From Sepioteuthis lessoniana (lineage: Eukaryota > Mollusca > Cephalopoda > Myopsida > Loliginidae): a DNA stretch of 64,000 nt. Positions within the stretch are counted from its first letter, which is position 1. Every line of letters begins with the position of its first letter. Shown one piece after another: positions 53,166-63,383 of this stretch. The stretch covers positions 83,559,336 through 83,623,335 of the forward strand of contig OY757904.1 of the NCBI GenBank assembly GCA_963585895.1. Direction: 5' to 3'. A program made the translations under genes and the position numbers. The notes beneath the pieces are model-generated. The model worked only from the letters and a program-made list of their open reading frames with translations. It did not search any database and had not been told where the DNA came from.

Positions 53166-54360
53166 ACGCTGGTGTAAAAACTCCCAAGGAAGCGGACACC
53201 ACCAAACAAGAAGAGAGGAAAATAAAAATAAAAAATGAGTATCTCAGACGAGAGAGAAAACTTCTCGAAACCAAGCTCTGCAGCAGAATTCTCATCAAAG
53301 GGATAAACATCTGGGCTGCCTCCGTTGTAAGATACTTGGGATCATTCTAAAAATAGACGAGGGAAGAACAACAACAAATGGACCAGAGGACAAGACTATA
53401 TGCACCAAGAAAAGGAGAAGGAAGAGGACTTGCCAGCATTGAAGATAGCGTTGATGCATCAATACGAGGACACGAAAATTACATATAAAAGAGCAAAGAA
53501 AGACTAATTACAGCAAACAGAAACAACATAGGTTACATAACGGAACAGTAATAACTAGGAAACAGAAATGGGAAGGAAAACAACTGCATGGATACTTAAA
53601 GCGATAAACCGACGAAATCTCACATGAAAAGAACTGGACATGGCTAAGAAAGGAAAACCTTACGAAAGAAACTGAATCAATTCTTGTAGCAGCATAAAAC
53701 AACTCCATAAGAACCAATTATAATAAAGCGAAAATAGAAAAAAAGCAACAGAATAGCAATTGTAGGTTATATAGTGATAGAGACGAAACGATTAATCACA
53801 TAATAAGCAAATGCAGCAAATTACTGCAAAAAGAGTACAAGACTAGATACGACTGGATGGAAAAGGTGATCCACTGGGAATTGTGCAAGAAACTGAAATT
53901 TGACTATTTAACCAAATAGTATATGCCCAAACTAGAATTCGTCCTGGAGAATGAGACGCACAAAATTCTCTGGAATTCCGGCTAGAACATCAGACCTAGT
54001 GATAGTTAACAAAAAGAAAAAAAGAGAACCTGCCGAATAGTGGACTTTGCCGTCCCAGCGAATTACAGAATGAAAATCAAAGAAAGCGAAAAGACTGACA
54101 AGCACTTAGACGTTGCCAGAGAACTAAAAAAGAGCTATGTAATATGAAAGTGACAGTGATACTGATTGTAACTGGTGTGCTTAGAACGATCCCCAAAGGC
54201 TTAGTAAGGGGACTGGAAGAGTTGGAAATTGGAGGACGAACCGAGATCATCCTAATTACAGCATTTTTTAGGTTGACTAGAAAACTGAGAAGAGTCCTGG
54301 AGACTTGAGAAGACTCCAGAGAAAGACCATCAGCTAACGCTGGTGTGAAAAACTCGCATG

Positions 54361-54400
<40 letters not shown>
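53166..54400 (+). mobile_element. Old REL LINE copy
   Basis: Plus-strand copy from the thumb region (KNEYLRRERKLLETKL, SRILIKGINIWA at 53240-53330) through GRGLASIEDSVDASI near 53425. A damaged knuckle (DRDETINHIIS without clear cysteines) and linker follow to 53930, then PARTSDLVIVNKKK, VDFAVPANYRMKIKESEK and LTRKLRRVLET. It ends with CATCAGCTAACGCTGGTGTGAAAAACTC and an (AAT)n tail at 54363-54405. Confidence 0.85.

Positions 54401-54405
<5 letters not shown>
54363..54405. repeat. (AAT)n LINE tail
   Basis: About 14 AAT units directly after the terminal motif. Confidence 0.95.
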
Positions 54406-54406
<1 letters not shown>

Positions 54407-54489
54407 CTACTCGCGAACGAGATTTCTGTTCGGGACTGGCGCTGTTCTATTACTCAGACTTCTGTGAAGACAACCAATTACAGCTGGTG

Positions 54490-55025
54490 CAAAAAAGACT
54501 CACAAGGAGTAAATCAATACTATTAATAATGGAACAATCTCATATGAATGCAGCAAACTGGCAAAACACAAGTGCAGGTACAACTAGGTGGCAAAGGTGA
54601 TTTACTTGGAATTGTGCAAACGACTAAAATTTGACCATATGCACAAATCAGAATTTGTCTCGGAAAATGAAATACACAAAATCATCTGTATCGTTGAAAA
54701 CCAGAGAAAGTTTTATTCAATAAAAAAAAAAAAAAAAGAAATTGCCTTTCAGTCGATCGATTTCACCGTTCCAGCCGTTCAGAGTTAAAGTATTGAAAAG
54801 AGAAAAACTAGATAAATACCTGAACTTTGACAGAGAACTGAAAATGTTCTGAGACATGAATGGGATAGTGATACTAACCATAGTCCGGGTAGAAAAGAGT
54901 ATTAGAGAATTATATGTCTGAGGAAGGATTGAAACCATTCGCTGAGATTGGCTAGAATATTGAGAAGACTTGATGTTACTTGAACTCCTATGAAAACTCA
55001 CAAAGATAATAATGATAATAATAAA
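54490..55025 (+). mobile_element. Old REL LINE 3' fragment
   Basis: Begins around ECSKLAKHKCRYN-like sequence, with LELCKRLKFDHMHKSEFVSENE, an A-run at 54721-54736, SIDFTVPAVQS, KLDKYLNFDRELK and a decayed C-terminal block. Ends at AAAACTCAC followed by AATAATGATAATAATAA. Confidence 0.75.
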
Positions 55026-55538
55026 AAAAAGAATAGTATAAACACCAGCCAGAACCAATAACAAAAGCTAAAGGAGCTTCTATTCTCTGGGACTTTGCTA
55101 TTCAAACTGATTGAAAAATAAAAAGCAATAGACCAGATATAGGGGTTAAGGATTATAAAAGAAAAACATGCCTTCTAATTGATATGGCAGTGCCAACTGC
55201 TGATAACATCAGTCAAAGAGTATAATGAAAAACAAAAATTTGGAAATAGAAATTGAGAAAATGTAGCACCTTAAAACTACCACTGAGTCAGTAATAGTGA
55301 GAGCAAGAAAGGGGCAGATAAACACATGACCAAGGTACTTGGCAGTTCCAGTCTATATGGACTTTGCAGATCTGCTTATCTTCTTAAGAGAGTACTATCA
55401 ATGAGACTAAAATATATCACTCAAAAGAGGTAGCAAAAAACATAAATACATTGAATACATATAATCAGTACCTTCCCTCGCCCCTGGTCTTGGGTAATTA
55501 TCCGGTGAAGGATGGTAAGAAACTGAAAGTAAAGCTGA

Positions 55539-55540
<2 letters not shown>
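55026..55540. other. Uncharacterised sequence between LINE fragments
   Basis: Possibly extremely old LINE sequence (GACTTTGCTATTCAAACTG near 55090, GACTTTGCAGATCTGC near 55360), but too diverged to delimit. Confidence 0.3.

Positions 55541-55632
<92 letters not shown>
55541..55632. repeat. (AAT)n(ATT)n perfect inverted microsatellite
   Basis: About 50 bp of AAT repeats followed directly by about 42 bp of ATT repeats. This gives a long self-complementary hairpin where two oppositely oriented tracts meet. Confidence 0.95.
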
Positions 55633-55900
55633 GGACCTGGCCTGATAACTAGAAAAGTTGTGGAACATGAGAGTGACGGTGAGACCAATAATGATTGGTG
55701 CAATTGGAATGGCCCAAAAAGGCTTGGAAACAGACTAGAGGGGTTGGGAATCAGTGGAAGAATCGAAACCATCCAAACCACAGCATTACTAAGATGAGAA
55801 TACTGAGAAGAGTCCTGGAGACCGAAGAAACTTGCTGACACTCAGACTATTTTTTTACACTAGCGTTAAAAACTCGCACGGACTAAAATAATAATAAAGA
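55633..55900 (+). mobile_element. Old REL LINE 3' fragment
   Basis: KLWNMRVTVRPIMIGAIGMAQKGLETD..., RIETIQTTALL and RRVLET in broken frames, ending ACTAGCGTTAAAAACTCGC and AATAATAATAA. Confidence 0.75.
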
Positions 55901-55959
55901 CCATATATTTTCTGTCGAATAGTTTCTGGTTTGTACATTCTTATTTTTAAGAGAAAAAA

Positions 55960-56320
55960 GTAAAATTCTTTGAAACAAATTCAAACGGATGACCCACTCC
56001 TGGCCAGAAAACCAGATTTAATCAACATAAACAAGAAAAAGGAAATTTGTCAGTGAATGTTATCGTTCCAGTAGATCACAAAGTGAATTTTTAAAATCTG
56101 AACTGAAAGAATTGTGGAATATTAATGTGACAGTTGTACTTATCATTGCTGGAGTACATGGAATAGACTTGAAAAGAGATTGGAATTATAGGATATTCAA
56201 AGAACTGAAACCAGCCAAACTGCAAATATCACGAAACTCAACGATTATCCTAAGGAGGAGTGATGGGATTTTGAAGAAAATTGCTGTCACTGGGCCTCCA
56301 GTGACGACTAAATGTTAAAT
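55960..56320 (+). mobile_element. Old REL LINE 3' fragment
   Basis: LLARKPDLINI-like sequence near 55995, then MWNINVTVVLIIAGVHGIDLKR and NSTIILRRS at 56112-56290. No terminal hairpin was recognised. Confidence 0.65.
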
Positions 56321-56730
56321 TGAAATGTGTATGAAATGGACACTGGCTATATTTAGAAGAAAAGTAACAATAACAAAAGTAGCAATGATGTTAAGTCACT
56401 TCATCCTAAACAGGATATTAGAGGTGGAAGGTGAGATCAGGGAAGGGTCTTATATTGTAACTTTTAACATCATCATCAGCAGCCGCATCATCATTATCAT
56501 CAATAGCAACTACAACATCCATTTATAGATAAATAGCAATGGTTAACTCAGTGATTAAATTATCCATAAAAGTTGCTCATTTGTTAAACAAGTGATTAAG
56601 AATGTAATGGCGACAGTAGTGGTGGGGGTGGCATGTGACTTCATGCTGTTTAAAAATCACTTTTATGATTTAATTGAGTAATATATTTATTATATCTATA
56701 CTTGATATAATAAATAATTTCCTCACGGTA

Positions 56731-56787
<57 letters not shown>

Positions 56788-56790
56788 TAC
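56321..56790. other. AT-rich DNA and (AAT)n at 56730-56785
   Basis: The (AAT)n tract is long and isolated here. No LINE terminal motif was seen directly before it. Confidence 0.6.
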
Positions 56791-57600
56791 AAATCGGGTA
56801 AAGAAAGTGAAGCATATTTACTTACGGCGTTTCAGTCATATTTGTTCTCGTGATGCTTTATGTAAACCTCTTGATAAAAATGCTGTCACACAAAGGACAC
56901 TCCTCACTGACCGTAGTACATAATAGACACTTTCTTTTAAGAATCGATTTCAGGATTCTAAGTCGCTTTTTACAACAGTTCGATTTTTCTTTGCCTTCCA
57001 ACCAGACCGATCATCAGTGTCAGCTATGTAGAAAATGTATGGTGTTCGATCGAACTCGTTCGTTTTGTTGTTTACTATAATCAAATCGACGAAGAAAAGA
57101 CATTCCGAAAAATGTAGCCATCAAAATCCGTTGAGTAACTAAAGTTTTCCTTGGGTATTTGACTTCCAGGTGCCTCGGGTGTACATACTTCCAGATCCCG
57201 CGGGTAGACACGCACAGTTACACAGTAATAAATCCCCGTCTGTCGTGAGAATATCCAAGGCAGTGGTTGTTGTGAACTGCACTCACAATAATCAAATAAA
57301 AACTTTGTCCATGTACACATAAGCCCTCAATTGACTGAGTTGTCTGGTTGGTGCTGGCTGATTATCCCACAGGGATCCCTATAGCATCTACTGGCTTAAG
57401 ACACTGGTGGATGACAGACAAACCTTGGCACGGGTTATTTTTTCGATGTAAATCCCGGATCTACCGATCAGTACTGCAAGTGGACAAACGAACAGGAAAA
57501 ACATGAAGTGGGAGAGTATAAAGTTTTTTGGGGGGTCAGTCATGTCCGGAACGAAATTATGTATACCAGCATCTCATTCCAACAATGACGAGTTAAACAT
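56791..57600. other. GC/CpG-richer block with open frames, unassigned
   Basis: Unlike its surroundings this block has many CpG dinucleotides (for example GATCGAACTCGTTCG) and long open frames on both strands. On the plus strand, after TTTGACTTCCAG at 57169 a frame VPRVYILPDPAGRHAQLHSN.. runs to TAA at 57322. On the minus strand a 79-codon frame covers 57320-57081. Because several frames are open at once, base composition alone may explain them. No protein family was recognised; a promoter, exon or unknown repeat are all possible. Confidence 0.3.
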
Positions 57601-58300
57601 AACAGTCGACCGAATTAAGTTAGTGTAGTATCTTACTGAATGAGAGAGAGAGAAAAAAAAGCATGGTAAGTATAAACAAGAGAGGGATACTAAAGTCTAT
57701 ATGTGTGCGTGGTGTGTGTGAGCGCGTGTGTGTATGTGTGTGCGTGCGCGCGCGCACCAGGCTGAAGGAGCCCACTTACTTCCTACATTCTGACTATCTC
57801 AGCCCTACCCGGCTGGGCCATACATCTACGTCGATCCCATCCCCAGACTCGTGCTTGTGTGTGGGTGGTGGCATGTGTGGGTGACTTTCTCTTTTCTGTA
57901 TTTTTTCGCCTTGTATGTTCTTTTGTTGTCCACAATTCTCTAAGCGAGAAGTAAGAAACCAGCCTAGATTTAAGTTGTCCAATGTGTCAGTGTAGTGTCC
58001 ACTTATTTAAAGGTGTGGTCTTGAGTTCGATCATAACCAGATGTTATAAAATCTGAGTCTTCAGCCAAATATTACTTTGTCCAACCGACAGAACGCACAT
58101 CTTTCATTTCTACGCTATCCAACATTCCTGGTATTTTTTTTTTCTGTTAATTTTTATTTATTTATTAACATTGGTGACCTGGAAAAATTAAGGTTTTTAT
58201 TGAGTTTGTGGATGGTGCACGAAAAGGAAACTCTGCACGATTCTATCGAGTGCGTTTTAGTTGGATTAGGAAGTATCTTTTTCTCCTTTCTTCTTATCTA
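57601..58300. other. GT-rich and mixed DNA, no gene recognised
   Basis: GT/GC alternation at 57703-57757 (including CGCGCGCGC). A tRNA-like B-box (CTTGAGTTCGATCATAACC) at 58019-58037 may be a SINE remnant. Confidence 0.4.
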
Positions 58301-58363
58301 TCTAAAATAGATAGATAGATATCTATCTATTTTAGTTTGTTTATATATATATATATATATATA
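58299..58363. repeat. GATA/TATC palindrome followed by (TA)n
   Basis: CTAAAATAGATAGATAGATA pairs with TATCTATCTATTTTAG, then about 12 TA units. Confidence 0.9.
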
Positions 58364-58586
58364 TGGCTGTATACATATATATTGCTCTAAGTGGTACAGG
58401 TCGATACTTAGGATATATCAATGCTCTTGTGGTCCCACTTGTGAATAGGAAAATGGTGAGGGTGTGAATAAGGTCGAAGTGAATATTGTTCGTATATTTT
58501 AACTCAGGTTGAAAACAGTCCCACAATCCGCTGTTTTCATGTATTTTAGGTTACATGCAAAATTTTTTCAAATATACATTTCTATG

Positions 58587-58588
<2 letters not shown>

Positions 58589-58650
<62 letters not shown>
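58589..58650. repeat. (TC)n microsatellite
   Basis: About 31 uninterrupted TC units. Confidence 0.95.
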
Positions 58651-58656
<6 letters not shown>

Positions 58657-59530
58657 AAGGTCATTGTTTCCGGAGAAATGACAATTATAAATCGTCTGCA
58701 TTGCAGTTGACAATCTGGATTTGTGACATTCTACCCAAACTTTCAGGATGACAATGGCCTTTAAAAAACACAGAAACAAAAACAAAAGCAAAAACACGTG
58801 TAGGGGAAGATAAAGAAAATTAAAGAAAAAAAAAACTTCTGTAAACAAATAAAAGAAAGAATCATAATCTTTCTTTCTTTCTTTCTTTCGTTCAACTACT
58901 TTCCCTGCCTTTCTTTCTTTTTTTTTCTTTCGTGAAGAACACTTGCGTTGATTCCATGACCTTTAACGATTACAGCTTTATTATGCTTATCTTTTGCTTA
59001 TGGAAAGATTTTTGATTCCCGAACTTGACAAAAGTATTGCTGGTTAGTATTTTTTGCCATTTTAGCAAATTTGAATCTTCTTTGAACGCACATTTTATTA
59101 AAAACTGCCCACAATTACTCGTGTCTACAAGATCAGATCAAGAACGAAGGACTTTGCTTAGTAGGAAAAAACAACAACAACAACAAAAAAATAAATAGAT
59201 AAAACCCACTAATTTTGACTTCGTTACATATCAAATAGATTTGTGTCGGATTTATTATAAAAAAATAGCAACAAATTAGATCAGATTTTTTCTGTACAGT
59301 AGAAAATCAGACGTATCAAATAATATACTGAAAATTGATGACAAATTTCAAATAAGTTGGCACCCATCTCATTTATATCAGCTCGGCAATACTAAATAAA
59401 TGTCGAAATTTTTTAAAAGGGCTCAAAATATATCCTACCGACTGAATGAAGTTATAATAACAAACGTCAACCGTAAAGGACGAATTTAAGTCATTAAAAT
59501 GTTTCTGATATCGTAGATATCGTGCACACA
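58651..59530. other. AT-rich DNA, no gene recognised
   Basis: CTTT repeats at 58870-58890 and poly-pyrimidine at 58909-58932. Nothing coding was seen. Confidence 0.4.
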
Positions 59531-59531
59531 T

Positions 59532-59576
<45 letters not shown>

Positions 59577-59577
59577 C
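59531..59577. repeat. (CA)n(TA)n microsatellite
   Basis: CA units followed by TA units. Confidence 0.9.
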
Positions 59578-59941
59578 TATCCCAAAGCATAACAGCAGAA
59601 TAATAAGTGTGTAAATACTGGAAAATCCTTCGGTAATTGCAGGTGTAAGAATGAATGTCCTCTATAAGTGCCAAAGTAAAAATGTGGTGTATGAAGCAAC
59701 TGTAAAAAAAATGACAAGTATCGGGCAGGGTTGATTTTGGAGCATCACAATAGTCTTGAAAACAAAAGTTTTATAATCACAAGCAAAACTGATGTTAGGA
59801 TGTATTAGTACAATATAGGAATTGAACATTTTCAAGCAAAATAAAACCTCAAATCGAAGGGAAAATAATTTTACAAAATGCGTGCATTCAATGAATGGTC
59901 AAAGTCTTGAAGATTGCGCGAGGCGGAGAAATTGTGAATAA
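59578..59941. other. AT-rich flank of the LINE copy
   Basis: No feature was recognised. The LINE similarity starts at about 59942; the first 15 codons of the open frame that begins at 59895 come from this flank. Confidence 0.4.
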
Positions 59942-59942
59942 C

Positions 59943-60833
59943 TGGAAAACCATGAAAAACTGGAGAGTTGAATTAACAGCAGGAGGAAAAAGCTTGGCTG
60001 AAACAAAGATCCAAAGAGGGATTTTCCTAGGAGATGCACTATCACTTTTACTATTCATAATTGCCATGATGCCACTAAACCACATACTCAGAAAATGCAC
60101 GGCCGGATACAAACTTAATGGATCGCAAGAAAAGATCAACTACCAAATGTACATGGATGACATCAAACTATTTACAAAAAATGAAAAACTGGAAACCCTA
60201 ATACACACAATTAGAATATACAGTCAAGACATAGGGATGGAATTTGGTATTGAAAAATGCGCTCTGCTCGCCATGAAAAGTGGCAAACGACACCTAACTG
60301 ACGGAATAGAACTACCAAATCAAGACAAGATCAGAACGCTTGCAGAAAACGAGACCTACGAATACTTAGGAATCTTGGGGGCTGACACCATCAAACAAGT
60401 CGAAATGAAAAACAAAATTCAAAAAGAATATCTCAGGAGAACTAGAAAACTACTCGAGACAAAACTCAATAGCAGAAACCTTATCAAAGGATTAGATACT
60501 TGGGCTGTGCCCCTCATAAGATACTCGGGACCCTTTCTCAAGTGGACCAGAGATGAACTTAGAAAAATGGACCAAAGAACTAGAAAACTAATGACCATGC
60601 ACAAGGCGTTATATCCCAGAGACGACGTGGACAGACTATATGTGTCAAGAAAAGAGGGAGGAAGAGGACTTGCCAGCATCGAAGACAGCGTTGACGCATC
60701 CATACAACGACTCGAAGACTACATAGAAAAACACGAAGGAGGACTGATTACGGCCATCAGAAACAATACTGACAACACGATAGATAACAGAATGACAAAA
60801 ATGGGAGGAAAAACAAATCCATGGGCGTTTTAA
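59943..60833 (+). pseudogene. LINE RT, C-terminal two thirds, open frame
   Basis: Almost 300 LINE codons without a stop. ETKIQRGIFLGDALSLLLFIIAMMPLNHIL (motif B area) is followed by NYQMYMDDIKLFTKNEK with the catalytic Asp pair. The thumb follows: IEKCALLAMKSGKRHLTDG, EYLGILGADTIKQVEMKNK, GPFLKWTRDELRKMDQRTRK, DDVDRLYVSRKEGGRGLASI and EDSVDASIQRLEDY. Motif A and everything upstream are missing through 5' truncation, so it cannot be an active enzyme. A small deletion (loss of the RKQK segment) near 60800-60815 shifts the frame and ends it at 60833. The Met codon at 59895 belongs to the flank. Confidence 0.9.
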
Positions 60834-60839
60834 ACGACT

Positions 60840-61473
60840 AATAAATAACATCTCGCACGAGAAAACCTGGATATGGCTAAGAAAAGGAAACTTTAAGAGA
60901 GAAACAGAATCTCTCGTAATGACAGCACAAAACAGCGCCATAAGAACCAATCTTATCAAAGCGAGGATAGATAAGACACAACAAAATAGCGAGTGCAGAC
61001 TATGCGGTGGCAGAGATGAAACCATCAATCACATAATAAGTGAATGCAGCAAATTGGCACAGAAGGAGTACAAGGCTAGATATGACAGGGTGGGCAAAGT
61101 GACCCACTTGGAAATGTGCAAGAAATTTAAATTTGACCATGCCAACAAATGGTATATGCACAACCCAGCACCTGTCCTAGGAACAGACCCTCACAAACTC
61201 CTGTGGGACTTTGATATACAAACAGATCACCTAATCTCGGCCCGAAGACCAGATCTTATAATAATCAACAAAAAAAAAGAACATCTGCAAAATTGTCGAC
61301 TTTGCTGTCCCGGCAGACCACAGATAAAACTGAAAGAATGTGAAAAGAGAGATAAGTACCTTGACTTTGCTAGAGAATTGAAAAATCTTTGGAACATGAA
61401 GGTGATAATTATACCAATTGTGATTGGTGCCTTTGGCACGATAACTAAAGGATTATTAAAGGGCCTGATTTAG
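60840..61473 (+). pseudogene. LINE CCHC knuckle and REL-endonuclease
   Basis: After the frameshift the reading resumes as KTWIWLRKGNFKRETES, SAIRTNLIKARIDKTQQNSE. The complete zinc knuckle CRLCGGRDETINHIISEC (C-x2-C-x8-H-x4-C) is at about 60999-61052. Then come the linker CKKFKFDHANKWYMHNP and endonuclease signature RRPDLIIINKKK. An A9 run at 61270-61278 shifts the frame, giving HLQNCRLCCPGRPQ where VDFAVPADHR lies in another frame. One base lost at about 61324 restores the frame for KLKECEKRDKYLDFARELKNLWN. Ends at KGLI and TAG. These domains would bind and nick the insertion target in an active relative. Confidence 0.9.
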
Positions 61474-61625
61474 AAGTTGGCGACCGAGTGGAGACCATCC
61501 AAACAACAGCATTATTGAAAACGGCCAGAATACTGAGAAGAGTCCTGGAGACTTTAGGAGATTTGCTGTCACTCAAACTCCAGTGAAAGATTATCAGCTT
61601 ACGCTGATGTGAAAAACTCTAATGA

Positions 61626-61643
61626 ATAATAATAATAATAATG

Positions 61644-61690
<47 letters not shown>

Positions 61691-61710
61691 AATAAAAAAT
61701 TAATAAATAT
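61626..61710. repeat. (TAA)n between two LINE copies
   Basis: About 20 TAA units plus AATA variants, joining the tail of one LINE copy to the truncated 5' start of the next. Confidence 0.95.
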
Positions 61711-62225
61711 ATAAATTTGACCATACGAACAAATGGTATATGCACAACCCAACATCTGTTCTGGAGAATGAGACACACAAACTTCAATGGGATTTTGACA
61801 TACAAACGGATAACCTAATCTCGGTCAGACGAACAGACCTTATTATAATCAATAAAAAAAAGAAAACTTGCAAAATTGTGGACTTTGCTGTATCGCCTGA
61901 CCTCAGAGTAAAATTGAAAGAAAGTGAAAAGAAGGATAAATACCTCGACCTTACTGGGAATTTAAAAAAAACTGTAGGACATGAAAGTAACCTTTATACC
62001 AATCGTAATTGGTTCTTCTGGCACAGTCACCGAAGGATTGATAAAGGGACTGGAGGACTTGAAAATAAGAGGTCGAGTGGAGACCATCCAAACTACTGCA
62101 TTATGGAGATCGGCCAGAATACTGAGAAGGGTCTTGGAGACACCAGGAGACTTGCTGTCACTCAGACTCCTGTGAAAGACCATCAGCTAACGCTGATATG
62201 AAAAACTCGCAAGAAGTAAATAATA
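61711..62225 (+). mobile_element. REL LINE 3' fragment with in-frame endonuclease
   Basis: Begins at FDHTNKWYMHNPTSVLEN right after (TAA)n and AATAAATAAATA. Here the A-run (A8, 61854-61861) keeps the frame: RTDLIIINKKKKTCKIVDFA, VSPDLRVKLKESEKKDKYLD is continuous (Thr replaces Pro in the R-P-D signature). The C-terminal block is frameshifted near 61970 (KKTVGHE), then IPIVIGSSGTVTEGLIKGLE and TTALWRSARILRRVLETP follow. Ends with hairpin ATCAGCTAACGCTGAT at 62182-62197 and AAAAACTCGC. Confidence 0.9.
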
Positions 62226-63383
62226 ATTTGTTGAATAAACACCCAGAGTTGATATCCAAATGCCGACAAATTTGCCGCCTCACTAGTTTAGATCAGGTGA
62301 TAGATATTTCTGAATAAATAATCTTTTTTAAATGAATTTATCACATTAATCGCTTAGACCCCGTGACACATTTTAAAAGCGATATGCATTTTAAATCTTA
62401 ATCGAAATATACTGGTATATGCTGCCTGATTCGTTACGTGACAAACTTTAAAATACTTAAGCGGGAAAAATAATTACTTCCTAAATGATTTCGTTTTTCT
62501 GCCTCAACATTCGTGAAACTTGAACAATAAGAATTTGTGTGTGTGTGTGTGAGTGTGTGTGTGTGTGTGTGAGTTTTAGATATGTTAGTGTAAGCAAATA
62601 AGAATGTTAGGATCAGGAAAAATTAAAGATAATTAACAGTAATTCAAGATTACATTAAATGTTTCACTTTATCTCTGAAATGTCAACTGATTTTGTTGAA
62701 TGTTTGTTTTTACAATTATTAATTTCCGAGCGTAACTTTCATAACAAAATTTAACAAATTTGAAAAACTTTATACCATTGAACTATAGTAATTTCAATTT
62801 AAATTATCAAATTATTTATGCTAATATCATCATTGAAAAACTATAAGTAATGAATTAAACCGAAATTCAGTCTTTTTTATATACTGCCTCTTTTCTGTCT
62901 CACTTTGATTGGAAATATATGCCATAACTAGTCATGTCCCCTGAAATCTTCTTGTAGACTTCATATTTTATCACAAACCTTTATTTTCCTCAAAAAGAAT
63001 TAATAATTCAACAACATTCTTTTAATCCTTTATTGGCCAGACCGTCTGATATTTTTCTGTACCACAAGCTATAATGCGCTTATATTTCTTTCTTGTTTTT
63101 GCCCTTCTTCTCGATGTTGACTCGAATCGTATGATAATTTCCCATCGTCTTGGAGGTCTTCCCATTACTCATTAGTTTTTATTTCCTTAATAAGTTTTAT
63201 TGGTCAGACCGTCTGATATTTTCCATATCGCTGGCCACAATGCACTTTCATTTCTTTCTTGTTCTCGTCCTTCTTCTTCATGTTGATCCGAATCAATTTA
63301 ATCTTCATATCTTCATGGAGATCTTCCCATAAGTCGTTTCTTGTCTCTTGGATACCACTCGATAACCGCTCGGTTTGGTTTAG
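62226..63383. other. AT-rich DNA with (GT)n, no gene recognised
   Basis: (GT)n at 62535-62573. A segment around 63003-63150 (TTTATTGGCCAGACCGTCTGATATTTTTC..) is repeated at 63190-63330, a local tandem duplication of about 170-190 bp. Confidence 0.5.
63000..63345. repeat. Tandem duplication, about 180-190 bp units
   Basis: Both units contain GTCAGACCGTCTGATATTTT (or GCCAGACC), then CACAA/TAATGC(A/G)CTT, TATTTCTTTCTTGTT and CCTTCTTCTYGATGTTGA; the second continues with GATCTTCCCATAAG, equivalent to GTCTTCCCATTAC in the first. Contains a CAGACCGTCTG palindrome. Confidence 0.75.

Larger units (their letters stand above)
59942..61625 (+). mobile_element. Young REL LINE copy, 5'-truncated, YMDD intact
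   Basis: Closest relative of the 29-33.8 kb copy, in the opposite orientation. It starts within the RT (KTMKNWRVELTAGGKS) and runs to the 3' hairpin (ATCAGCTTACGCTGAT at 61593-61608), GTGAAAAACTC and a (TAA)n tail. It shares with the 29-kb copy a private change (GGGCCTGATTTAGAAG, giving KGLI and a stop) that truncates the C-terminal block. The high identity and long open frames suggest a recent insertion. Confidence 0.93.

Noticed and set aside
55407..55841. A 144-codon minus-strand frame with a long isoleucine run
   Set aside because: The run is translation of the (AAT)n/(ATT)n microsatellite, with LINE antisense on each side.
56900..57010. Zinc-ribbon-like CLLC..CPLC peptide on the minus strand
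   Set aside because: The frame is closed by a stop within about 50 codons on each side and no family was recognised.
61227..61805. Minus-strand frames in 61.2-61.8 kb
   Set aside because: Antisense of the LINE copies and translation of the (TAA)n tail.
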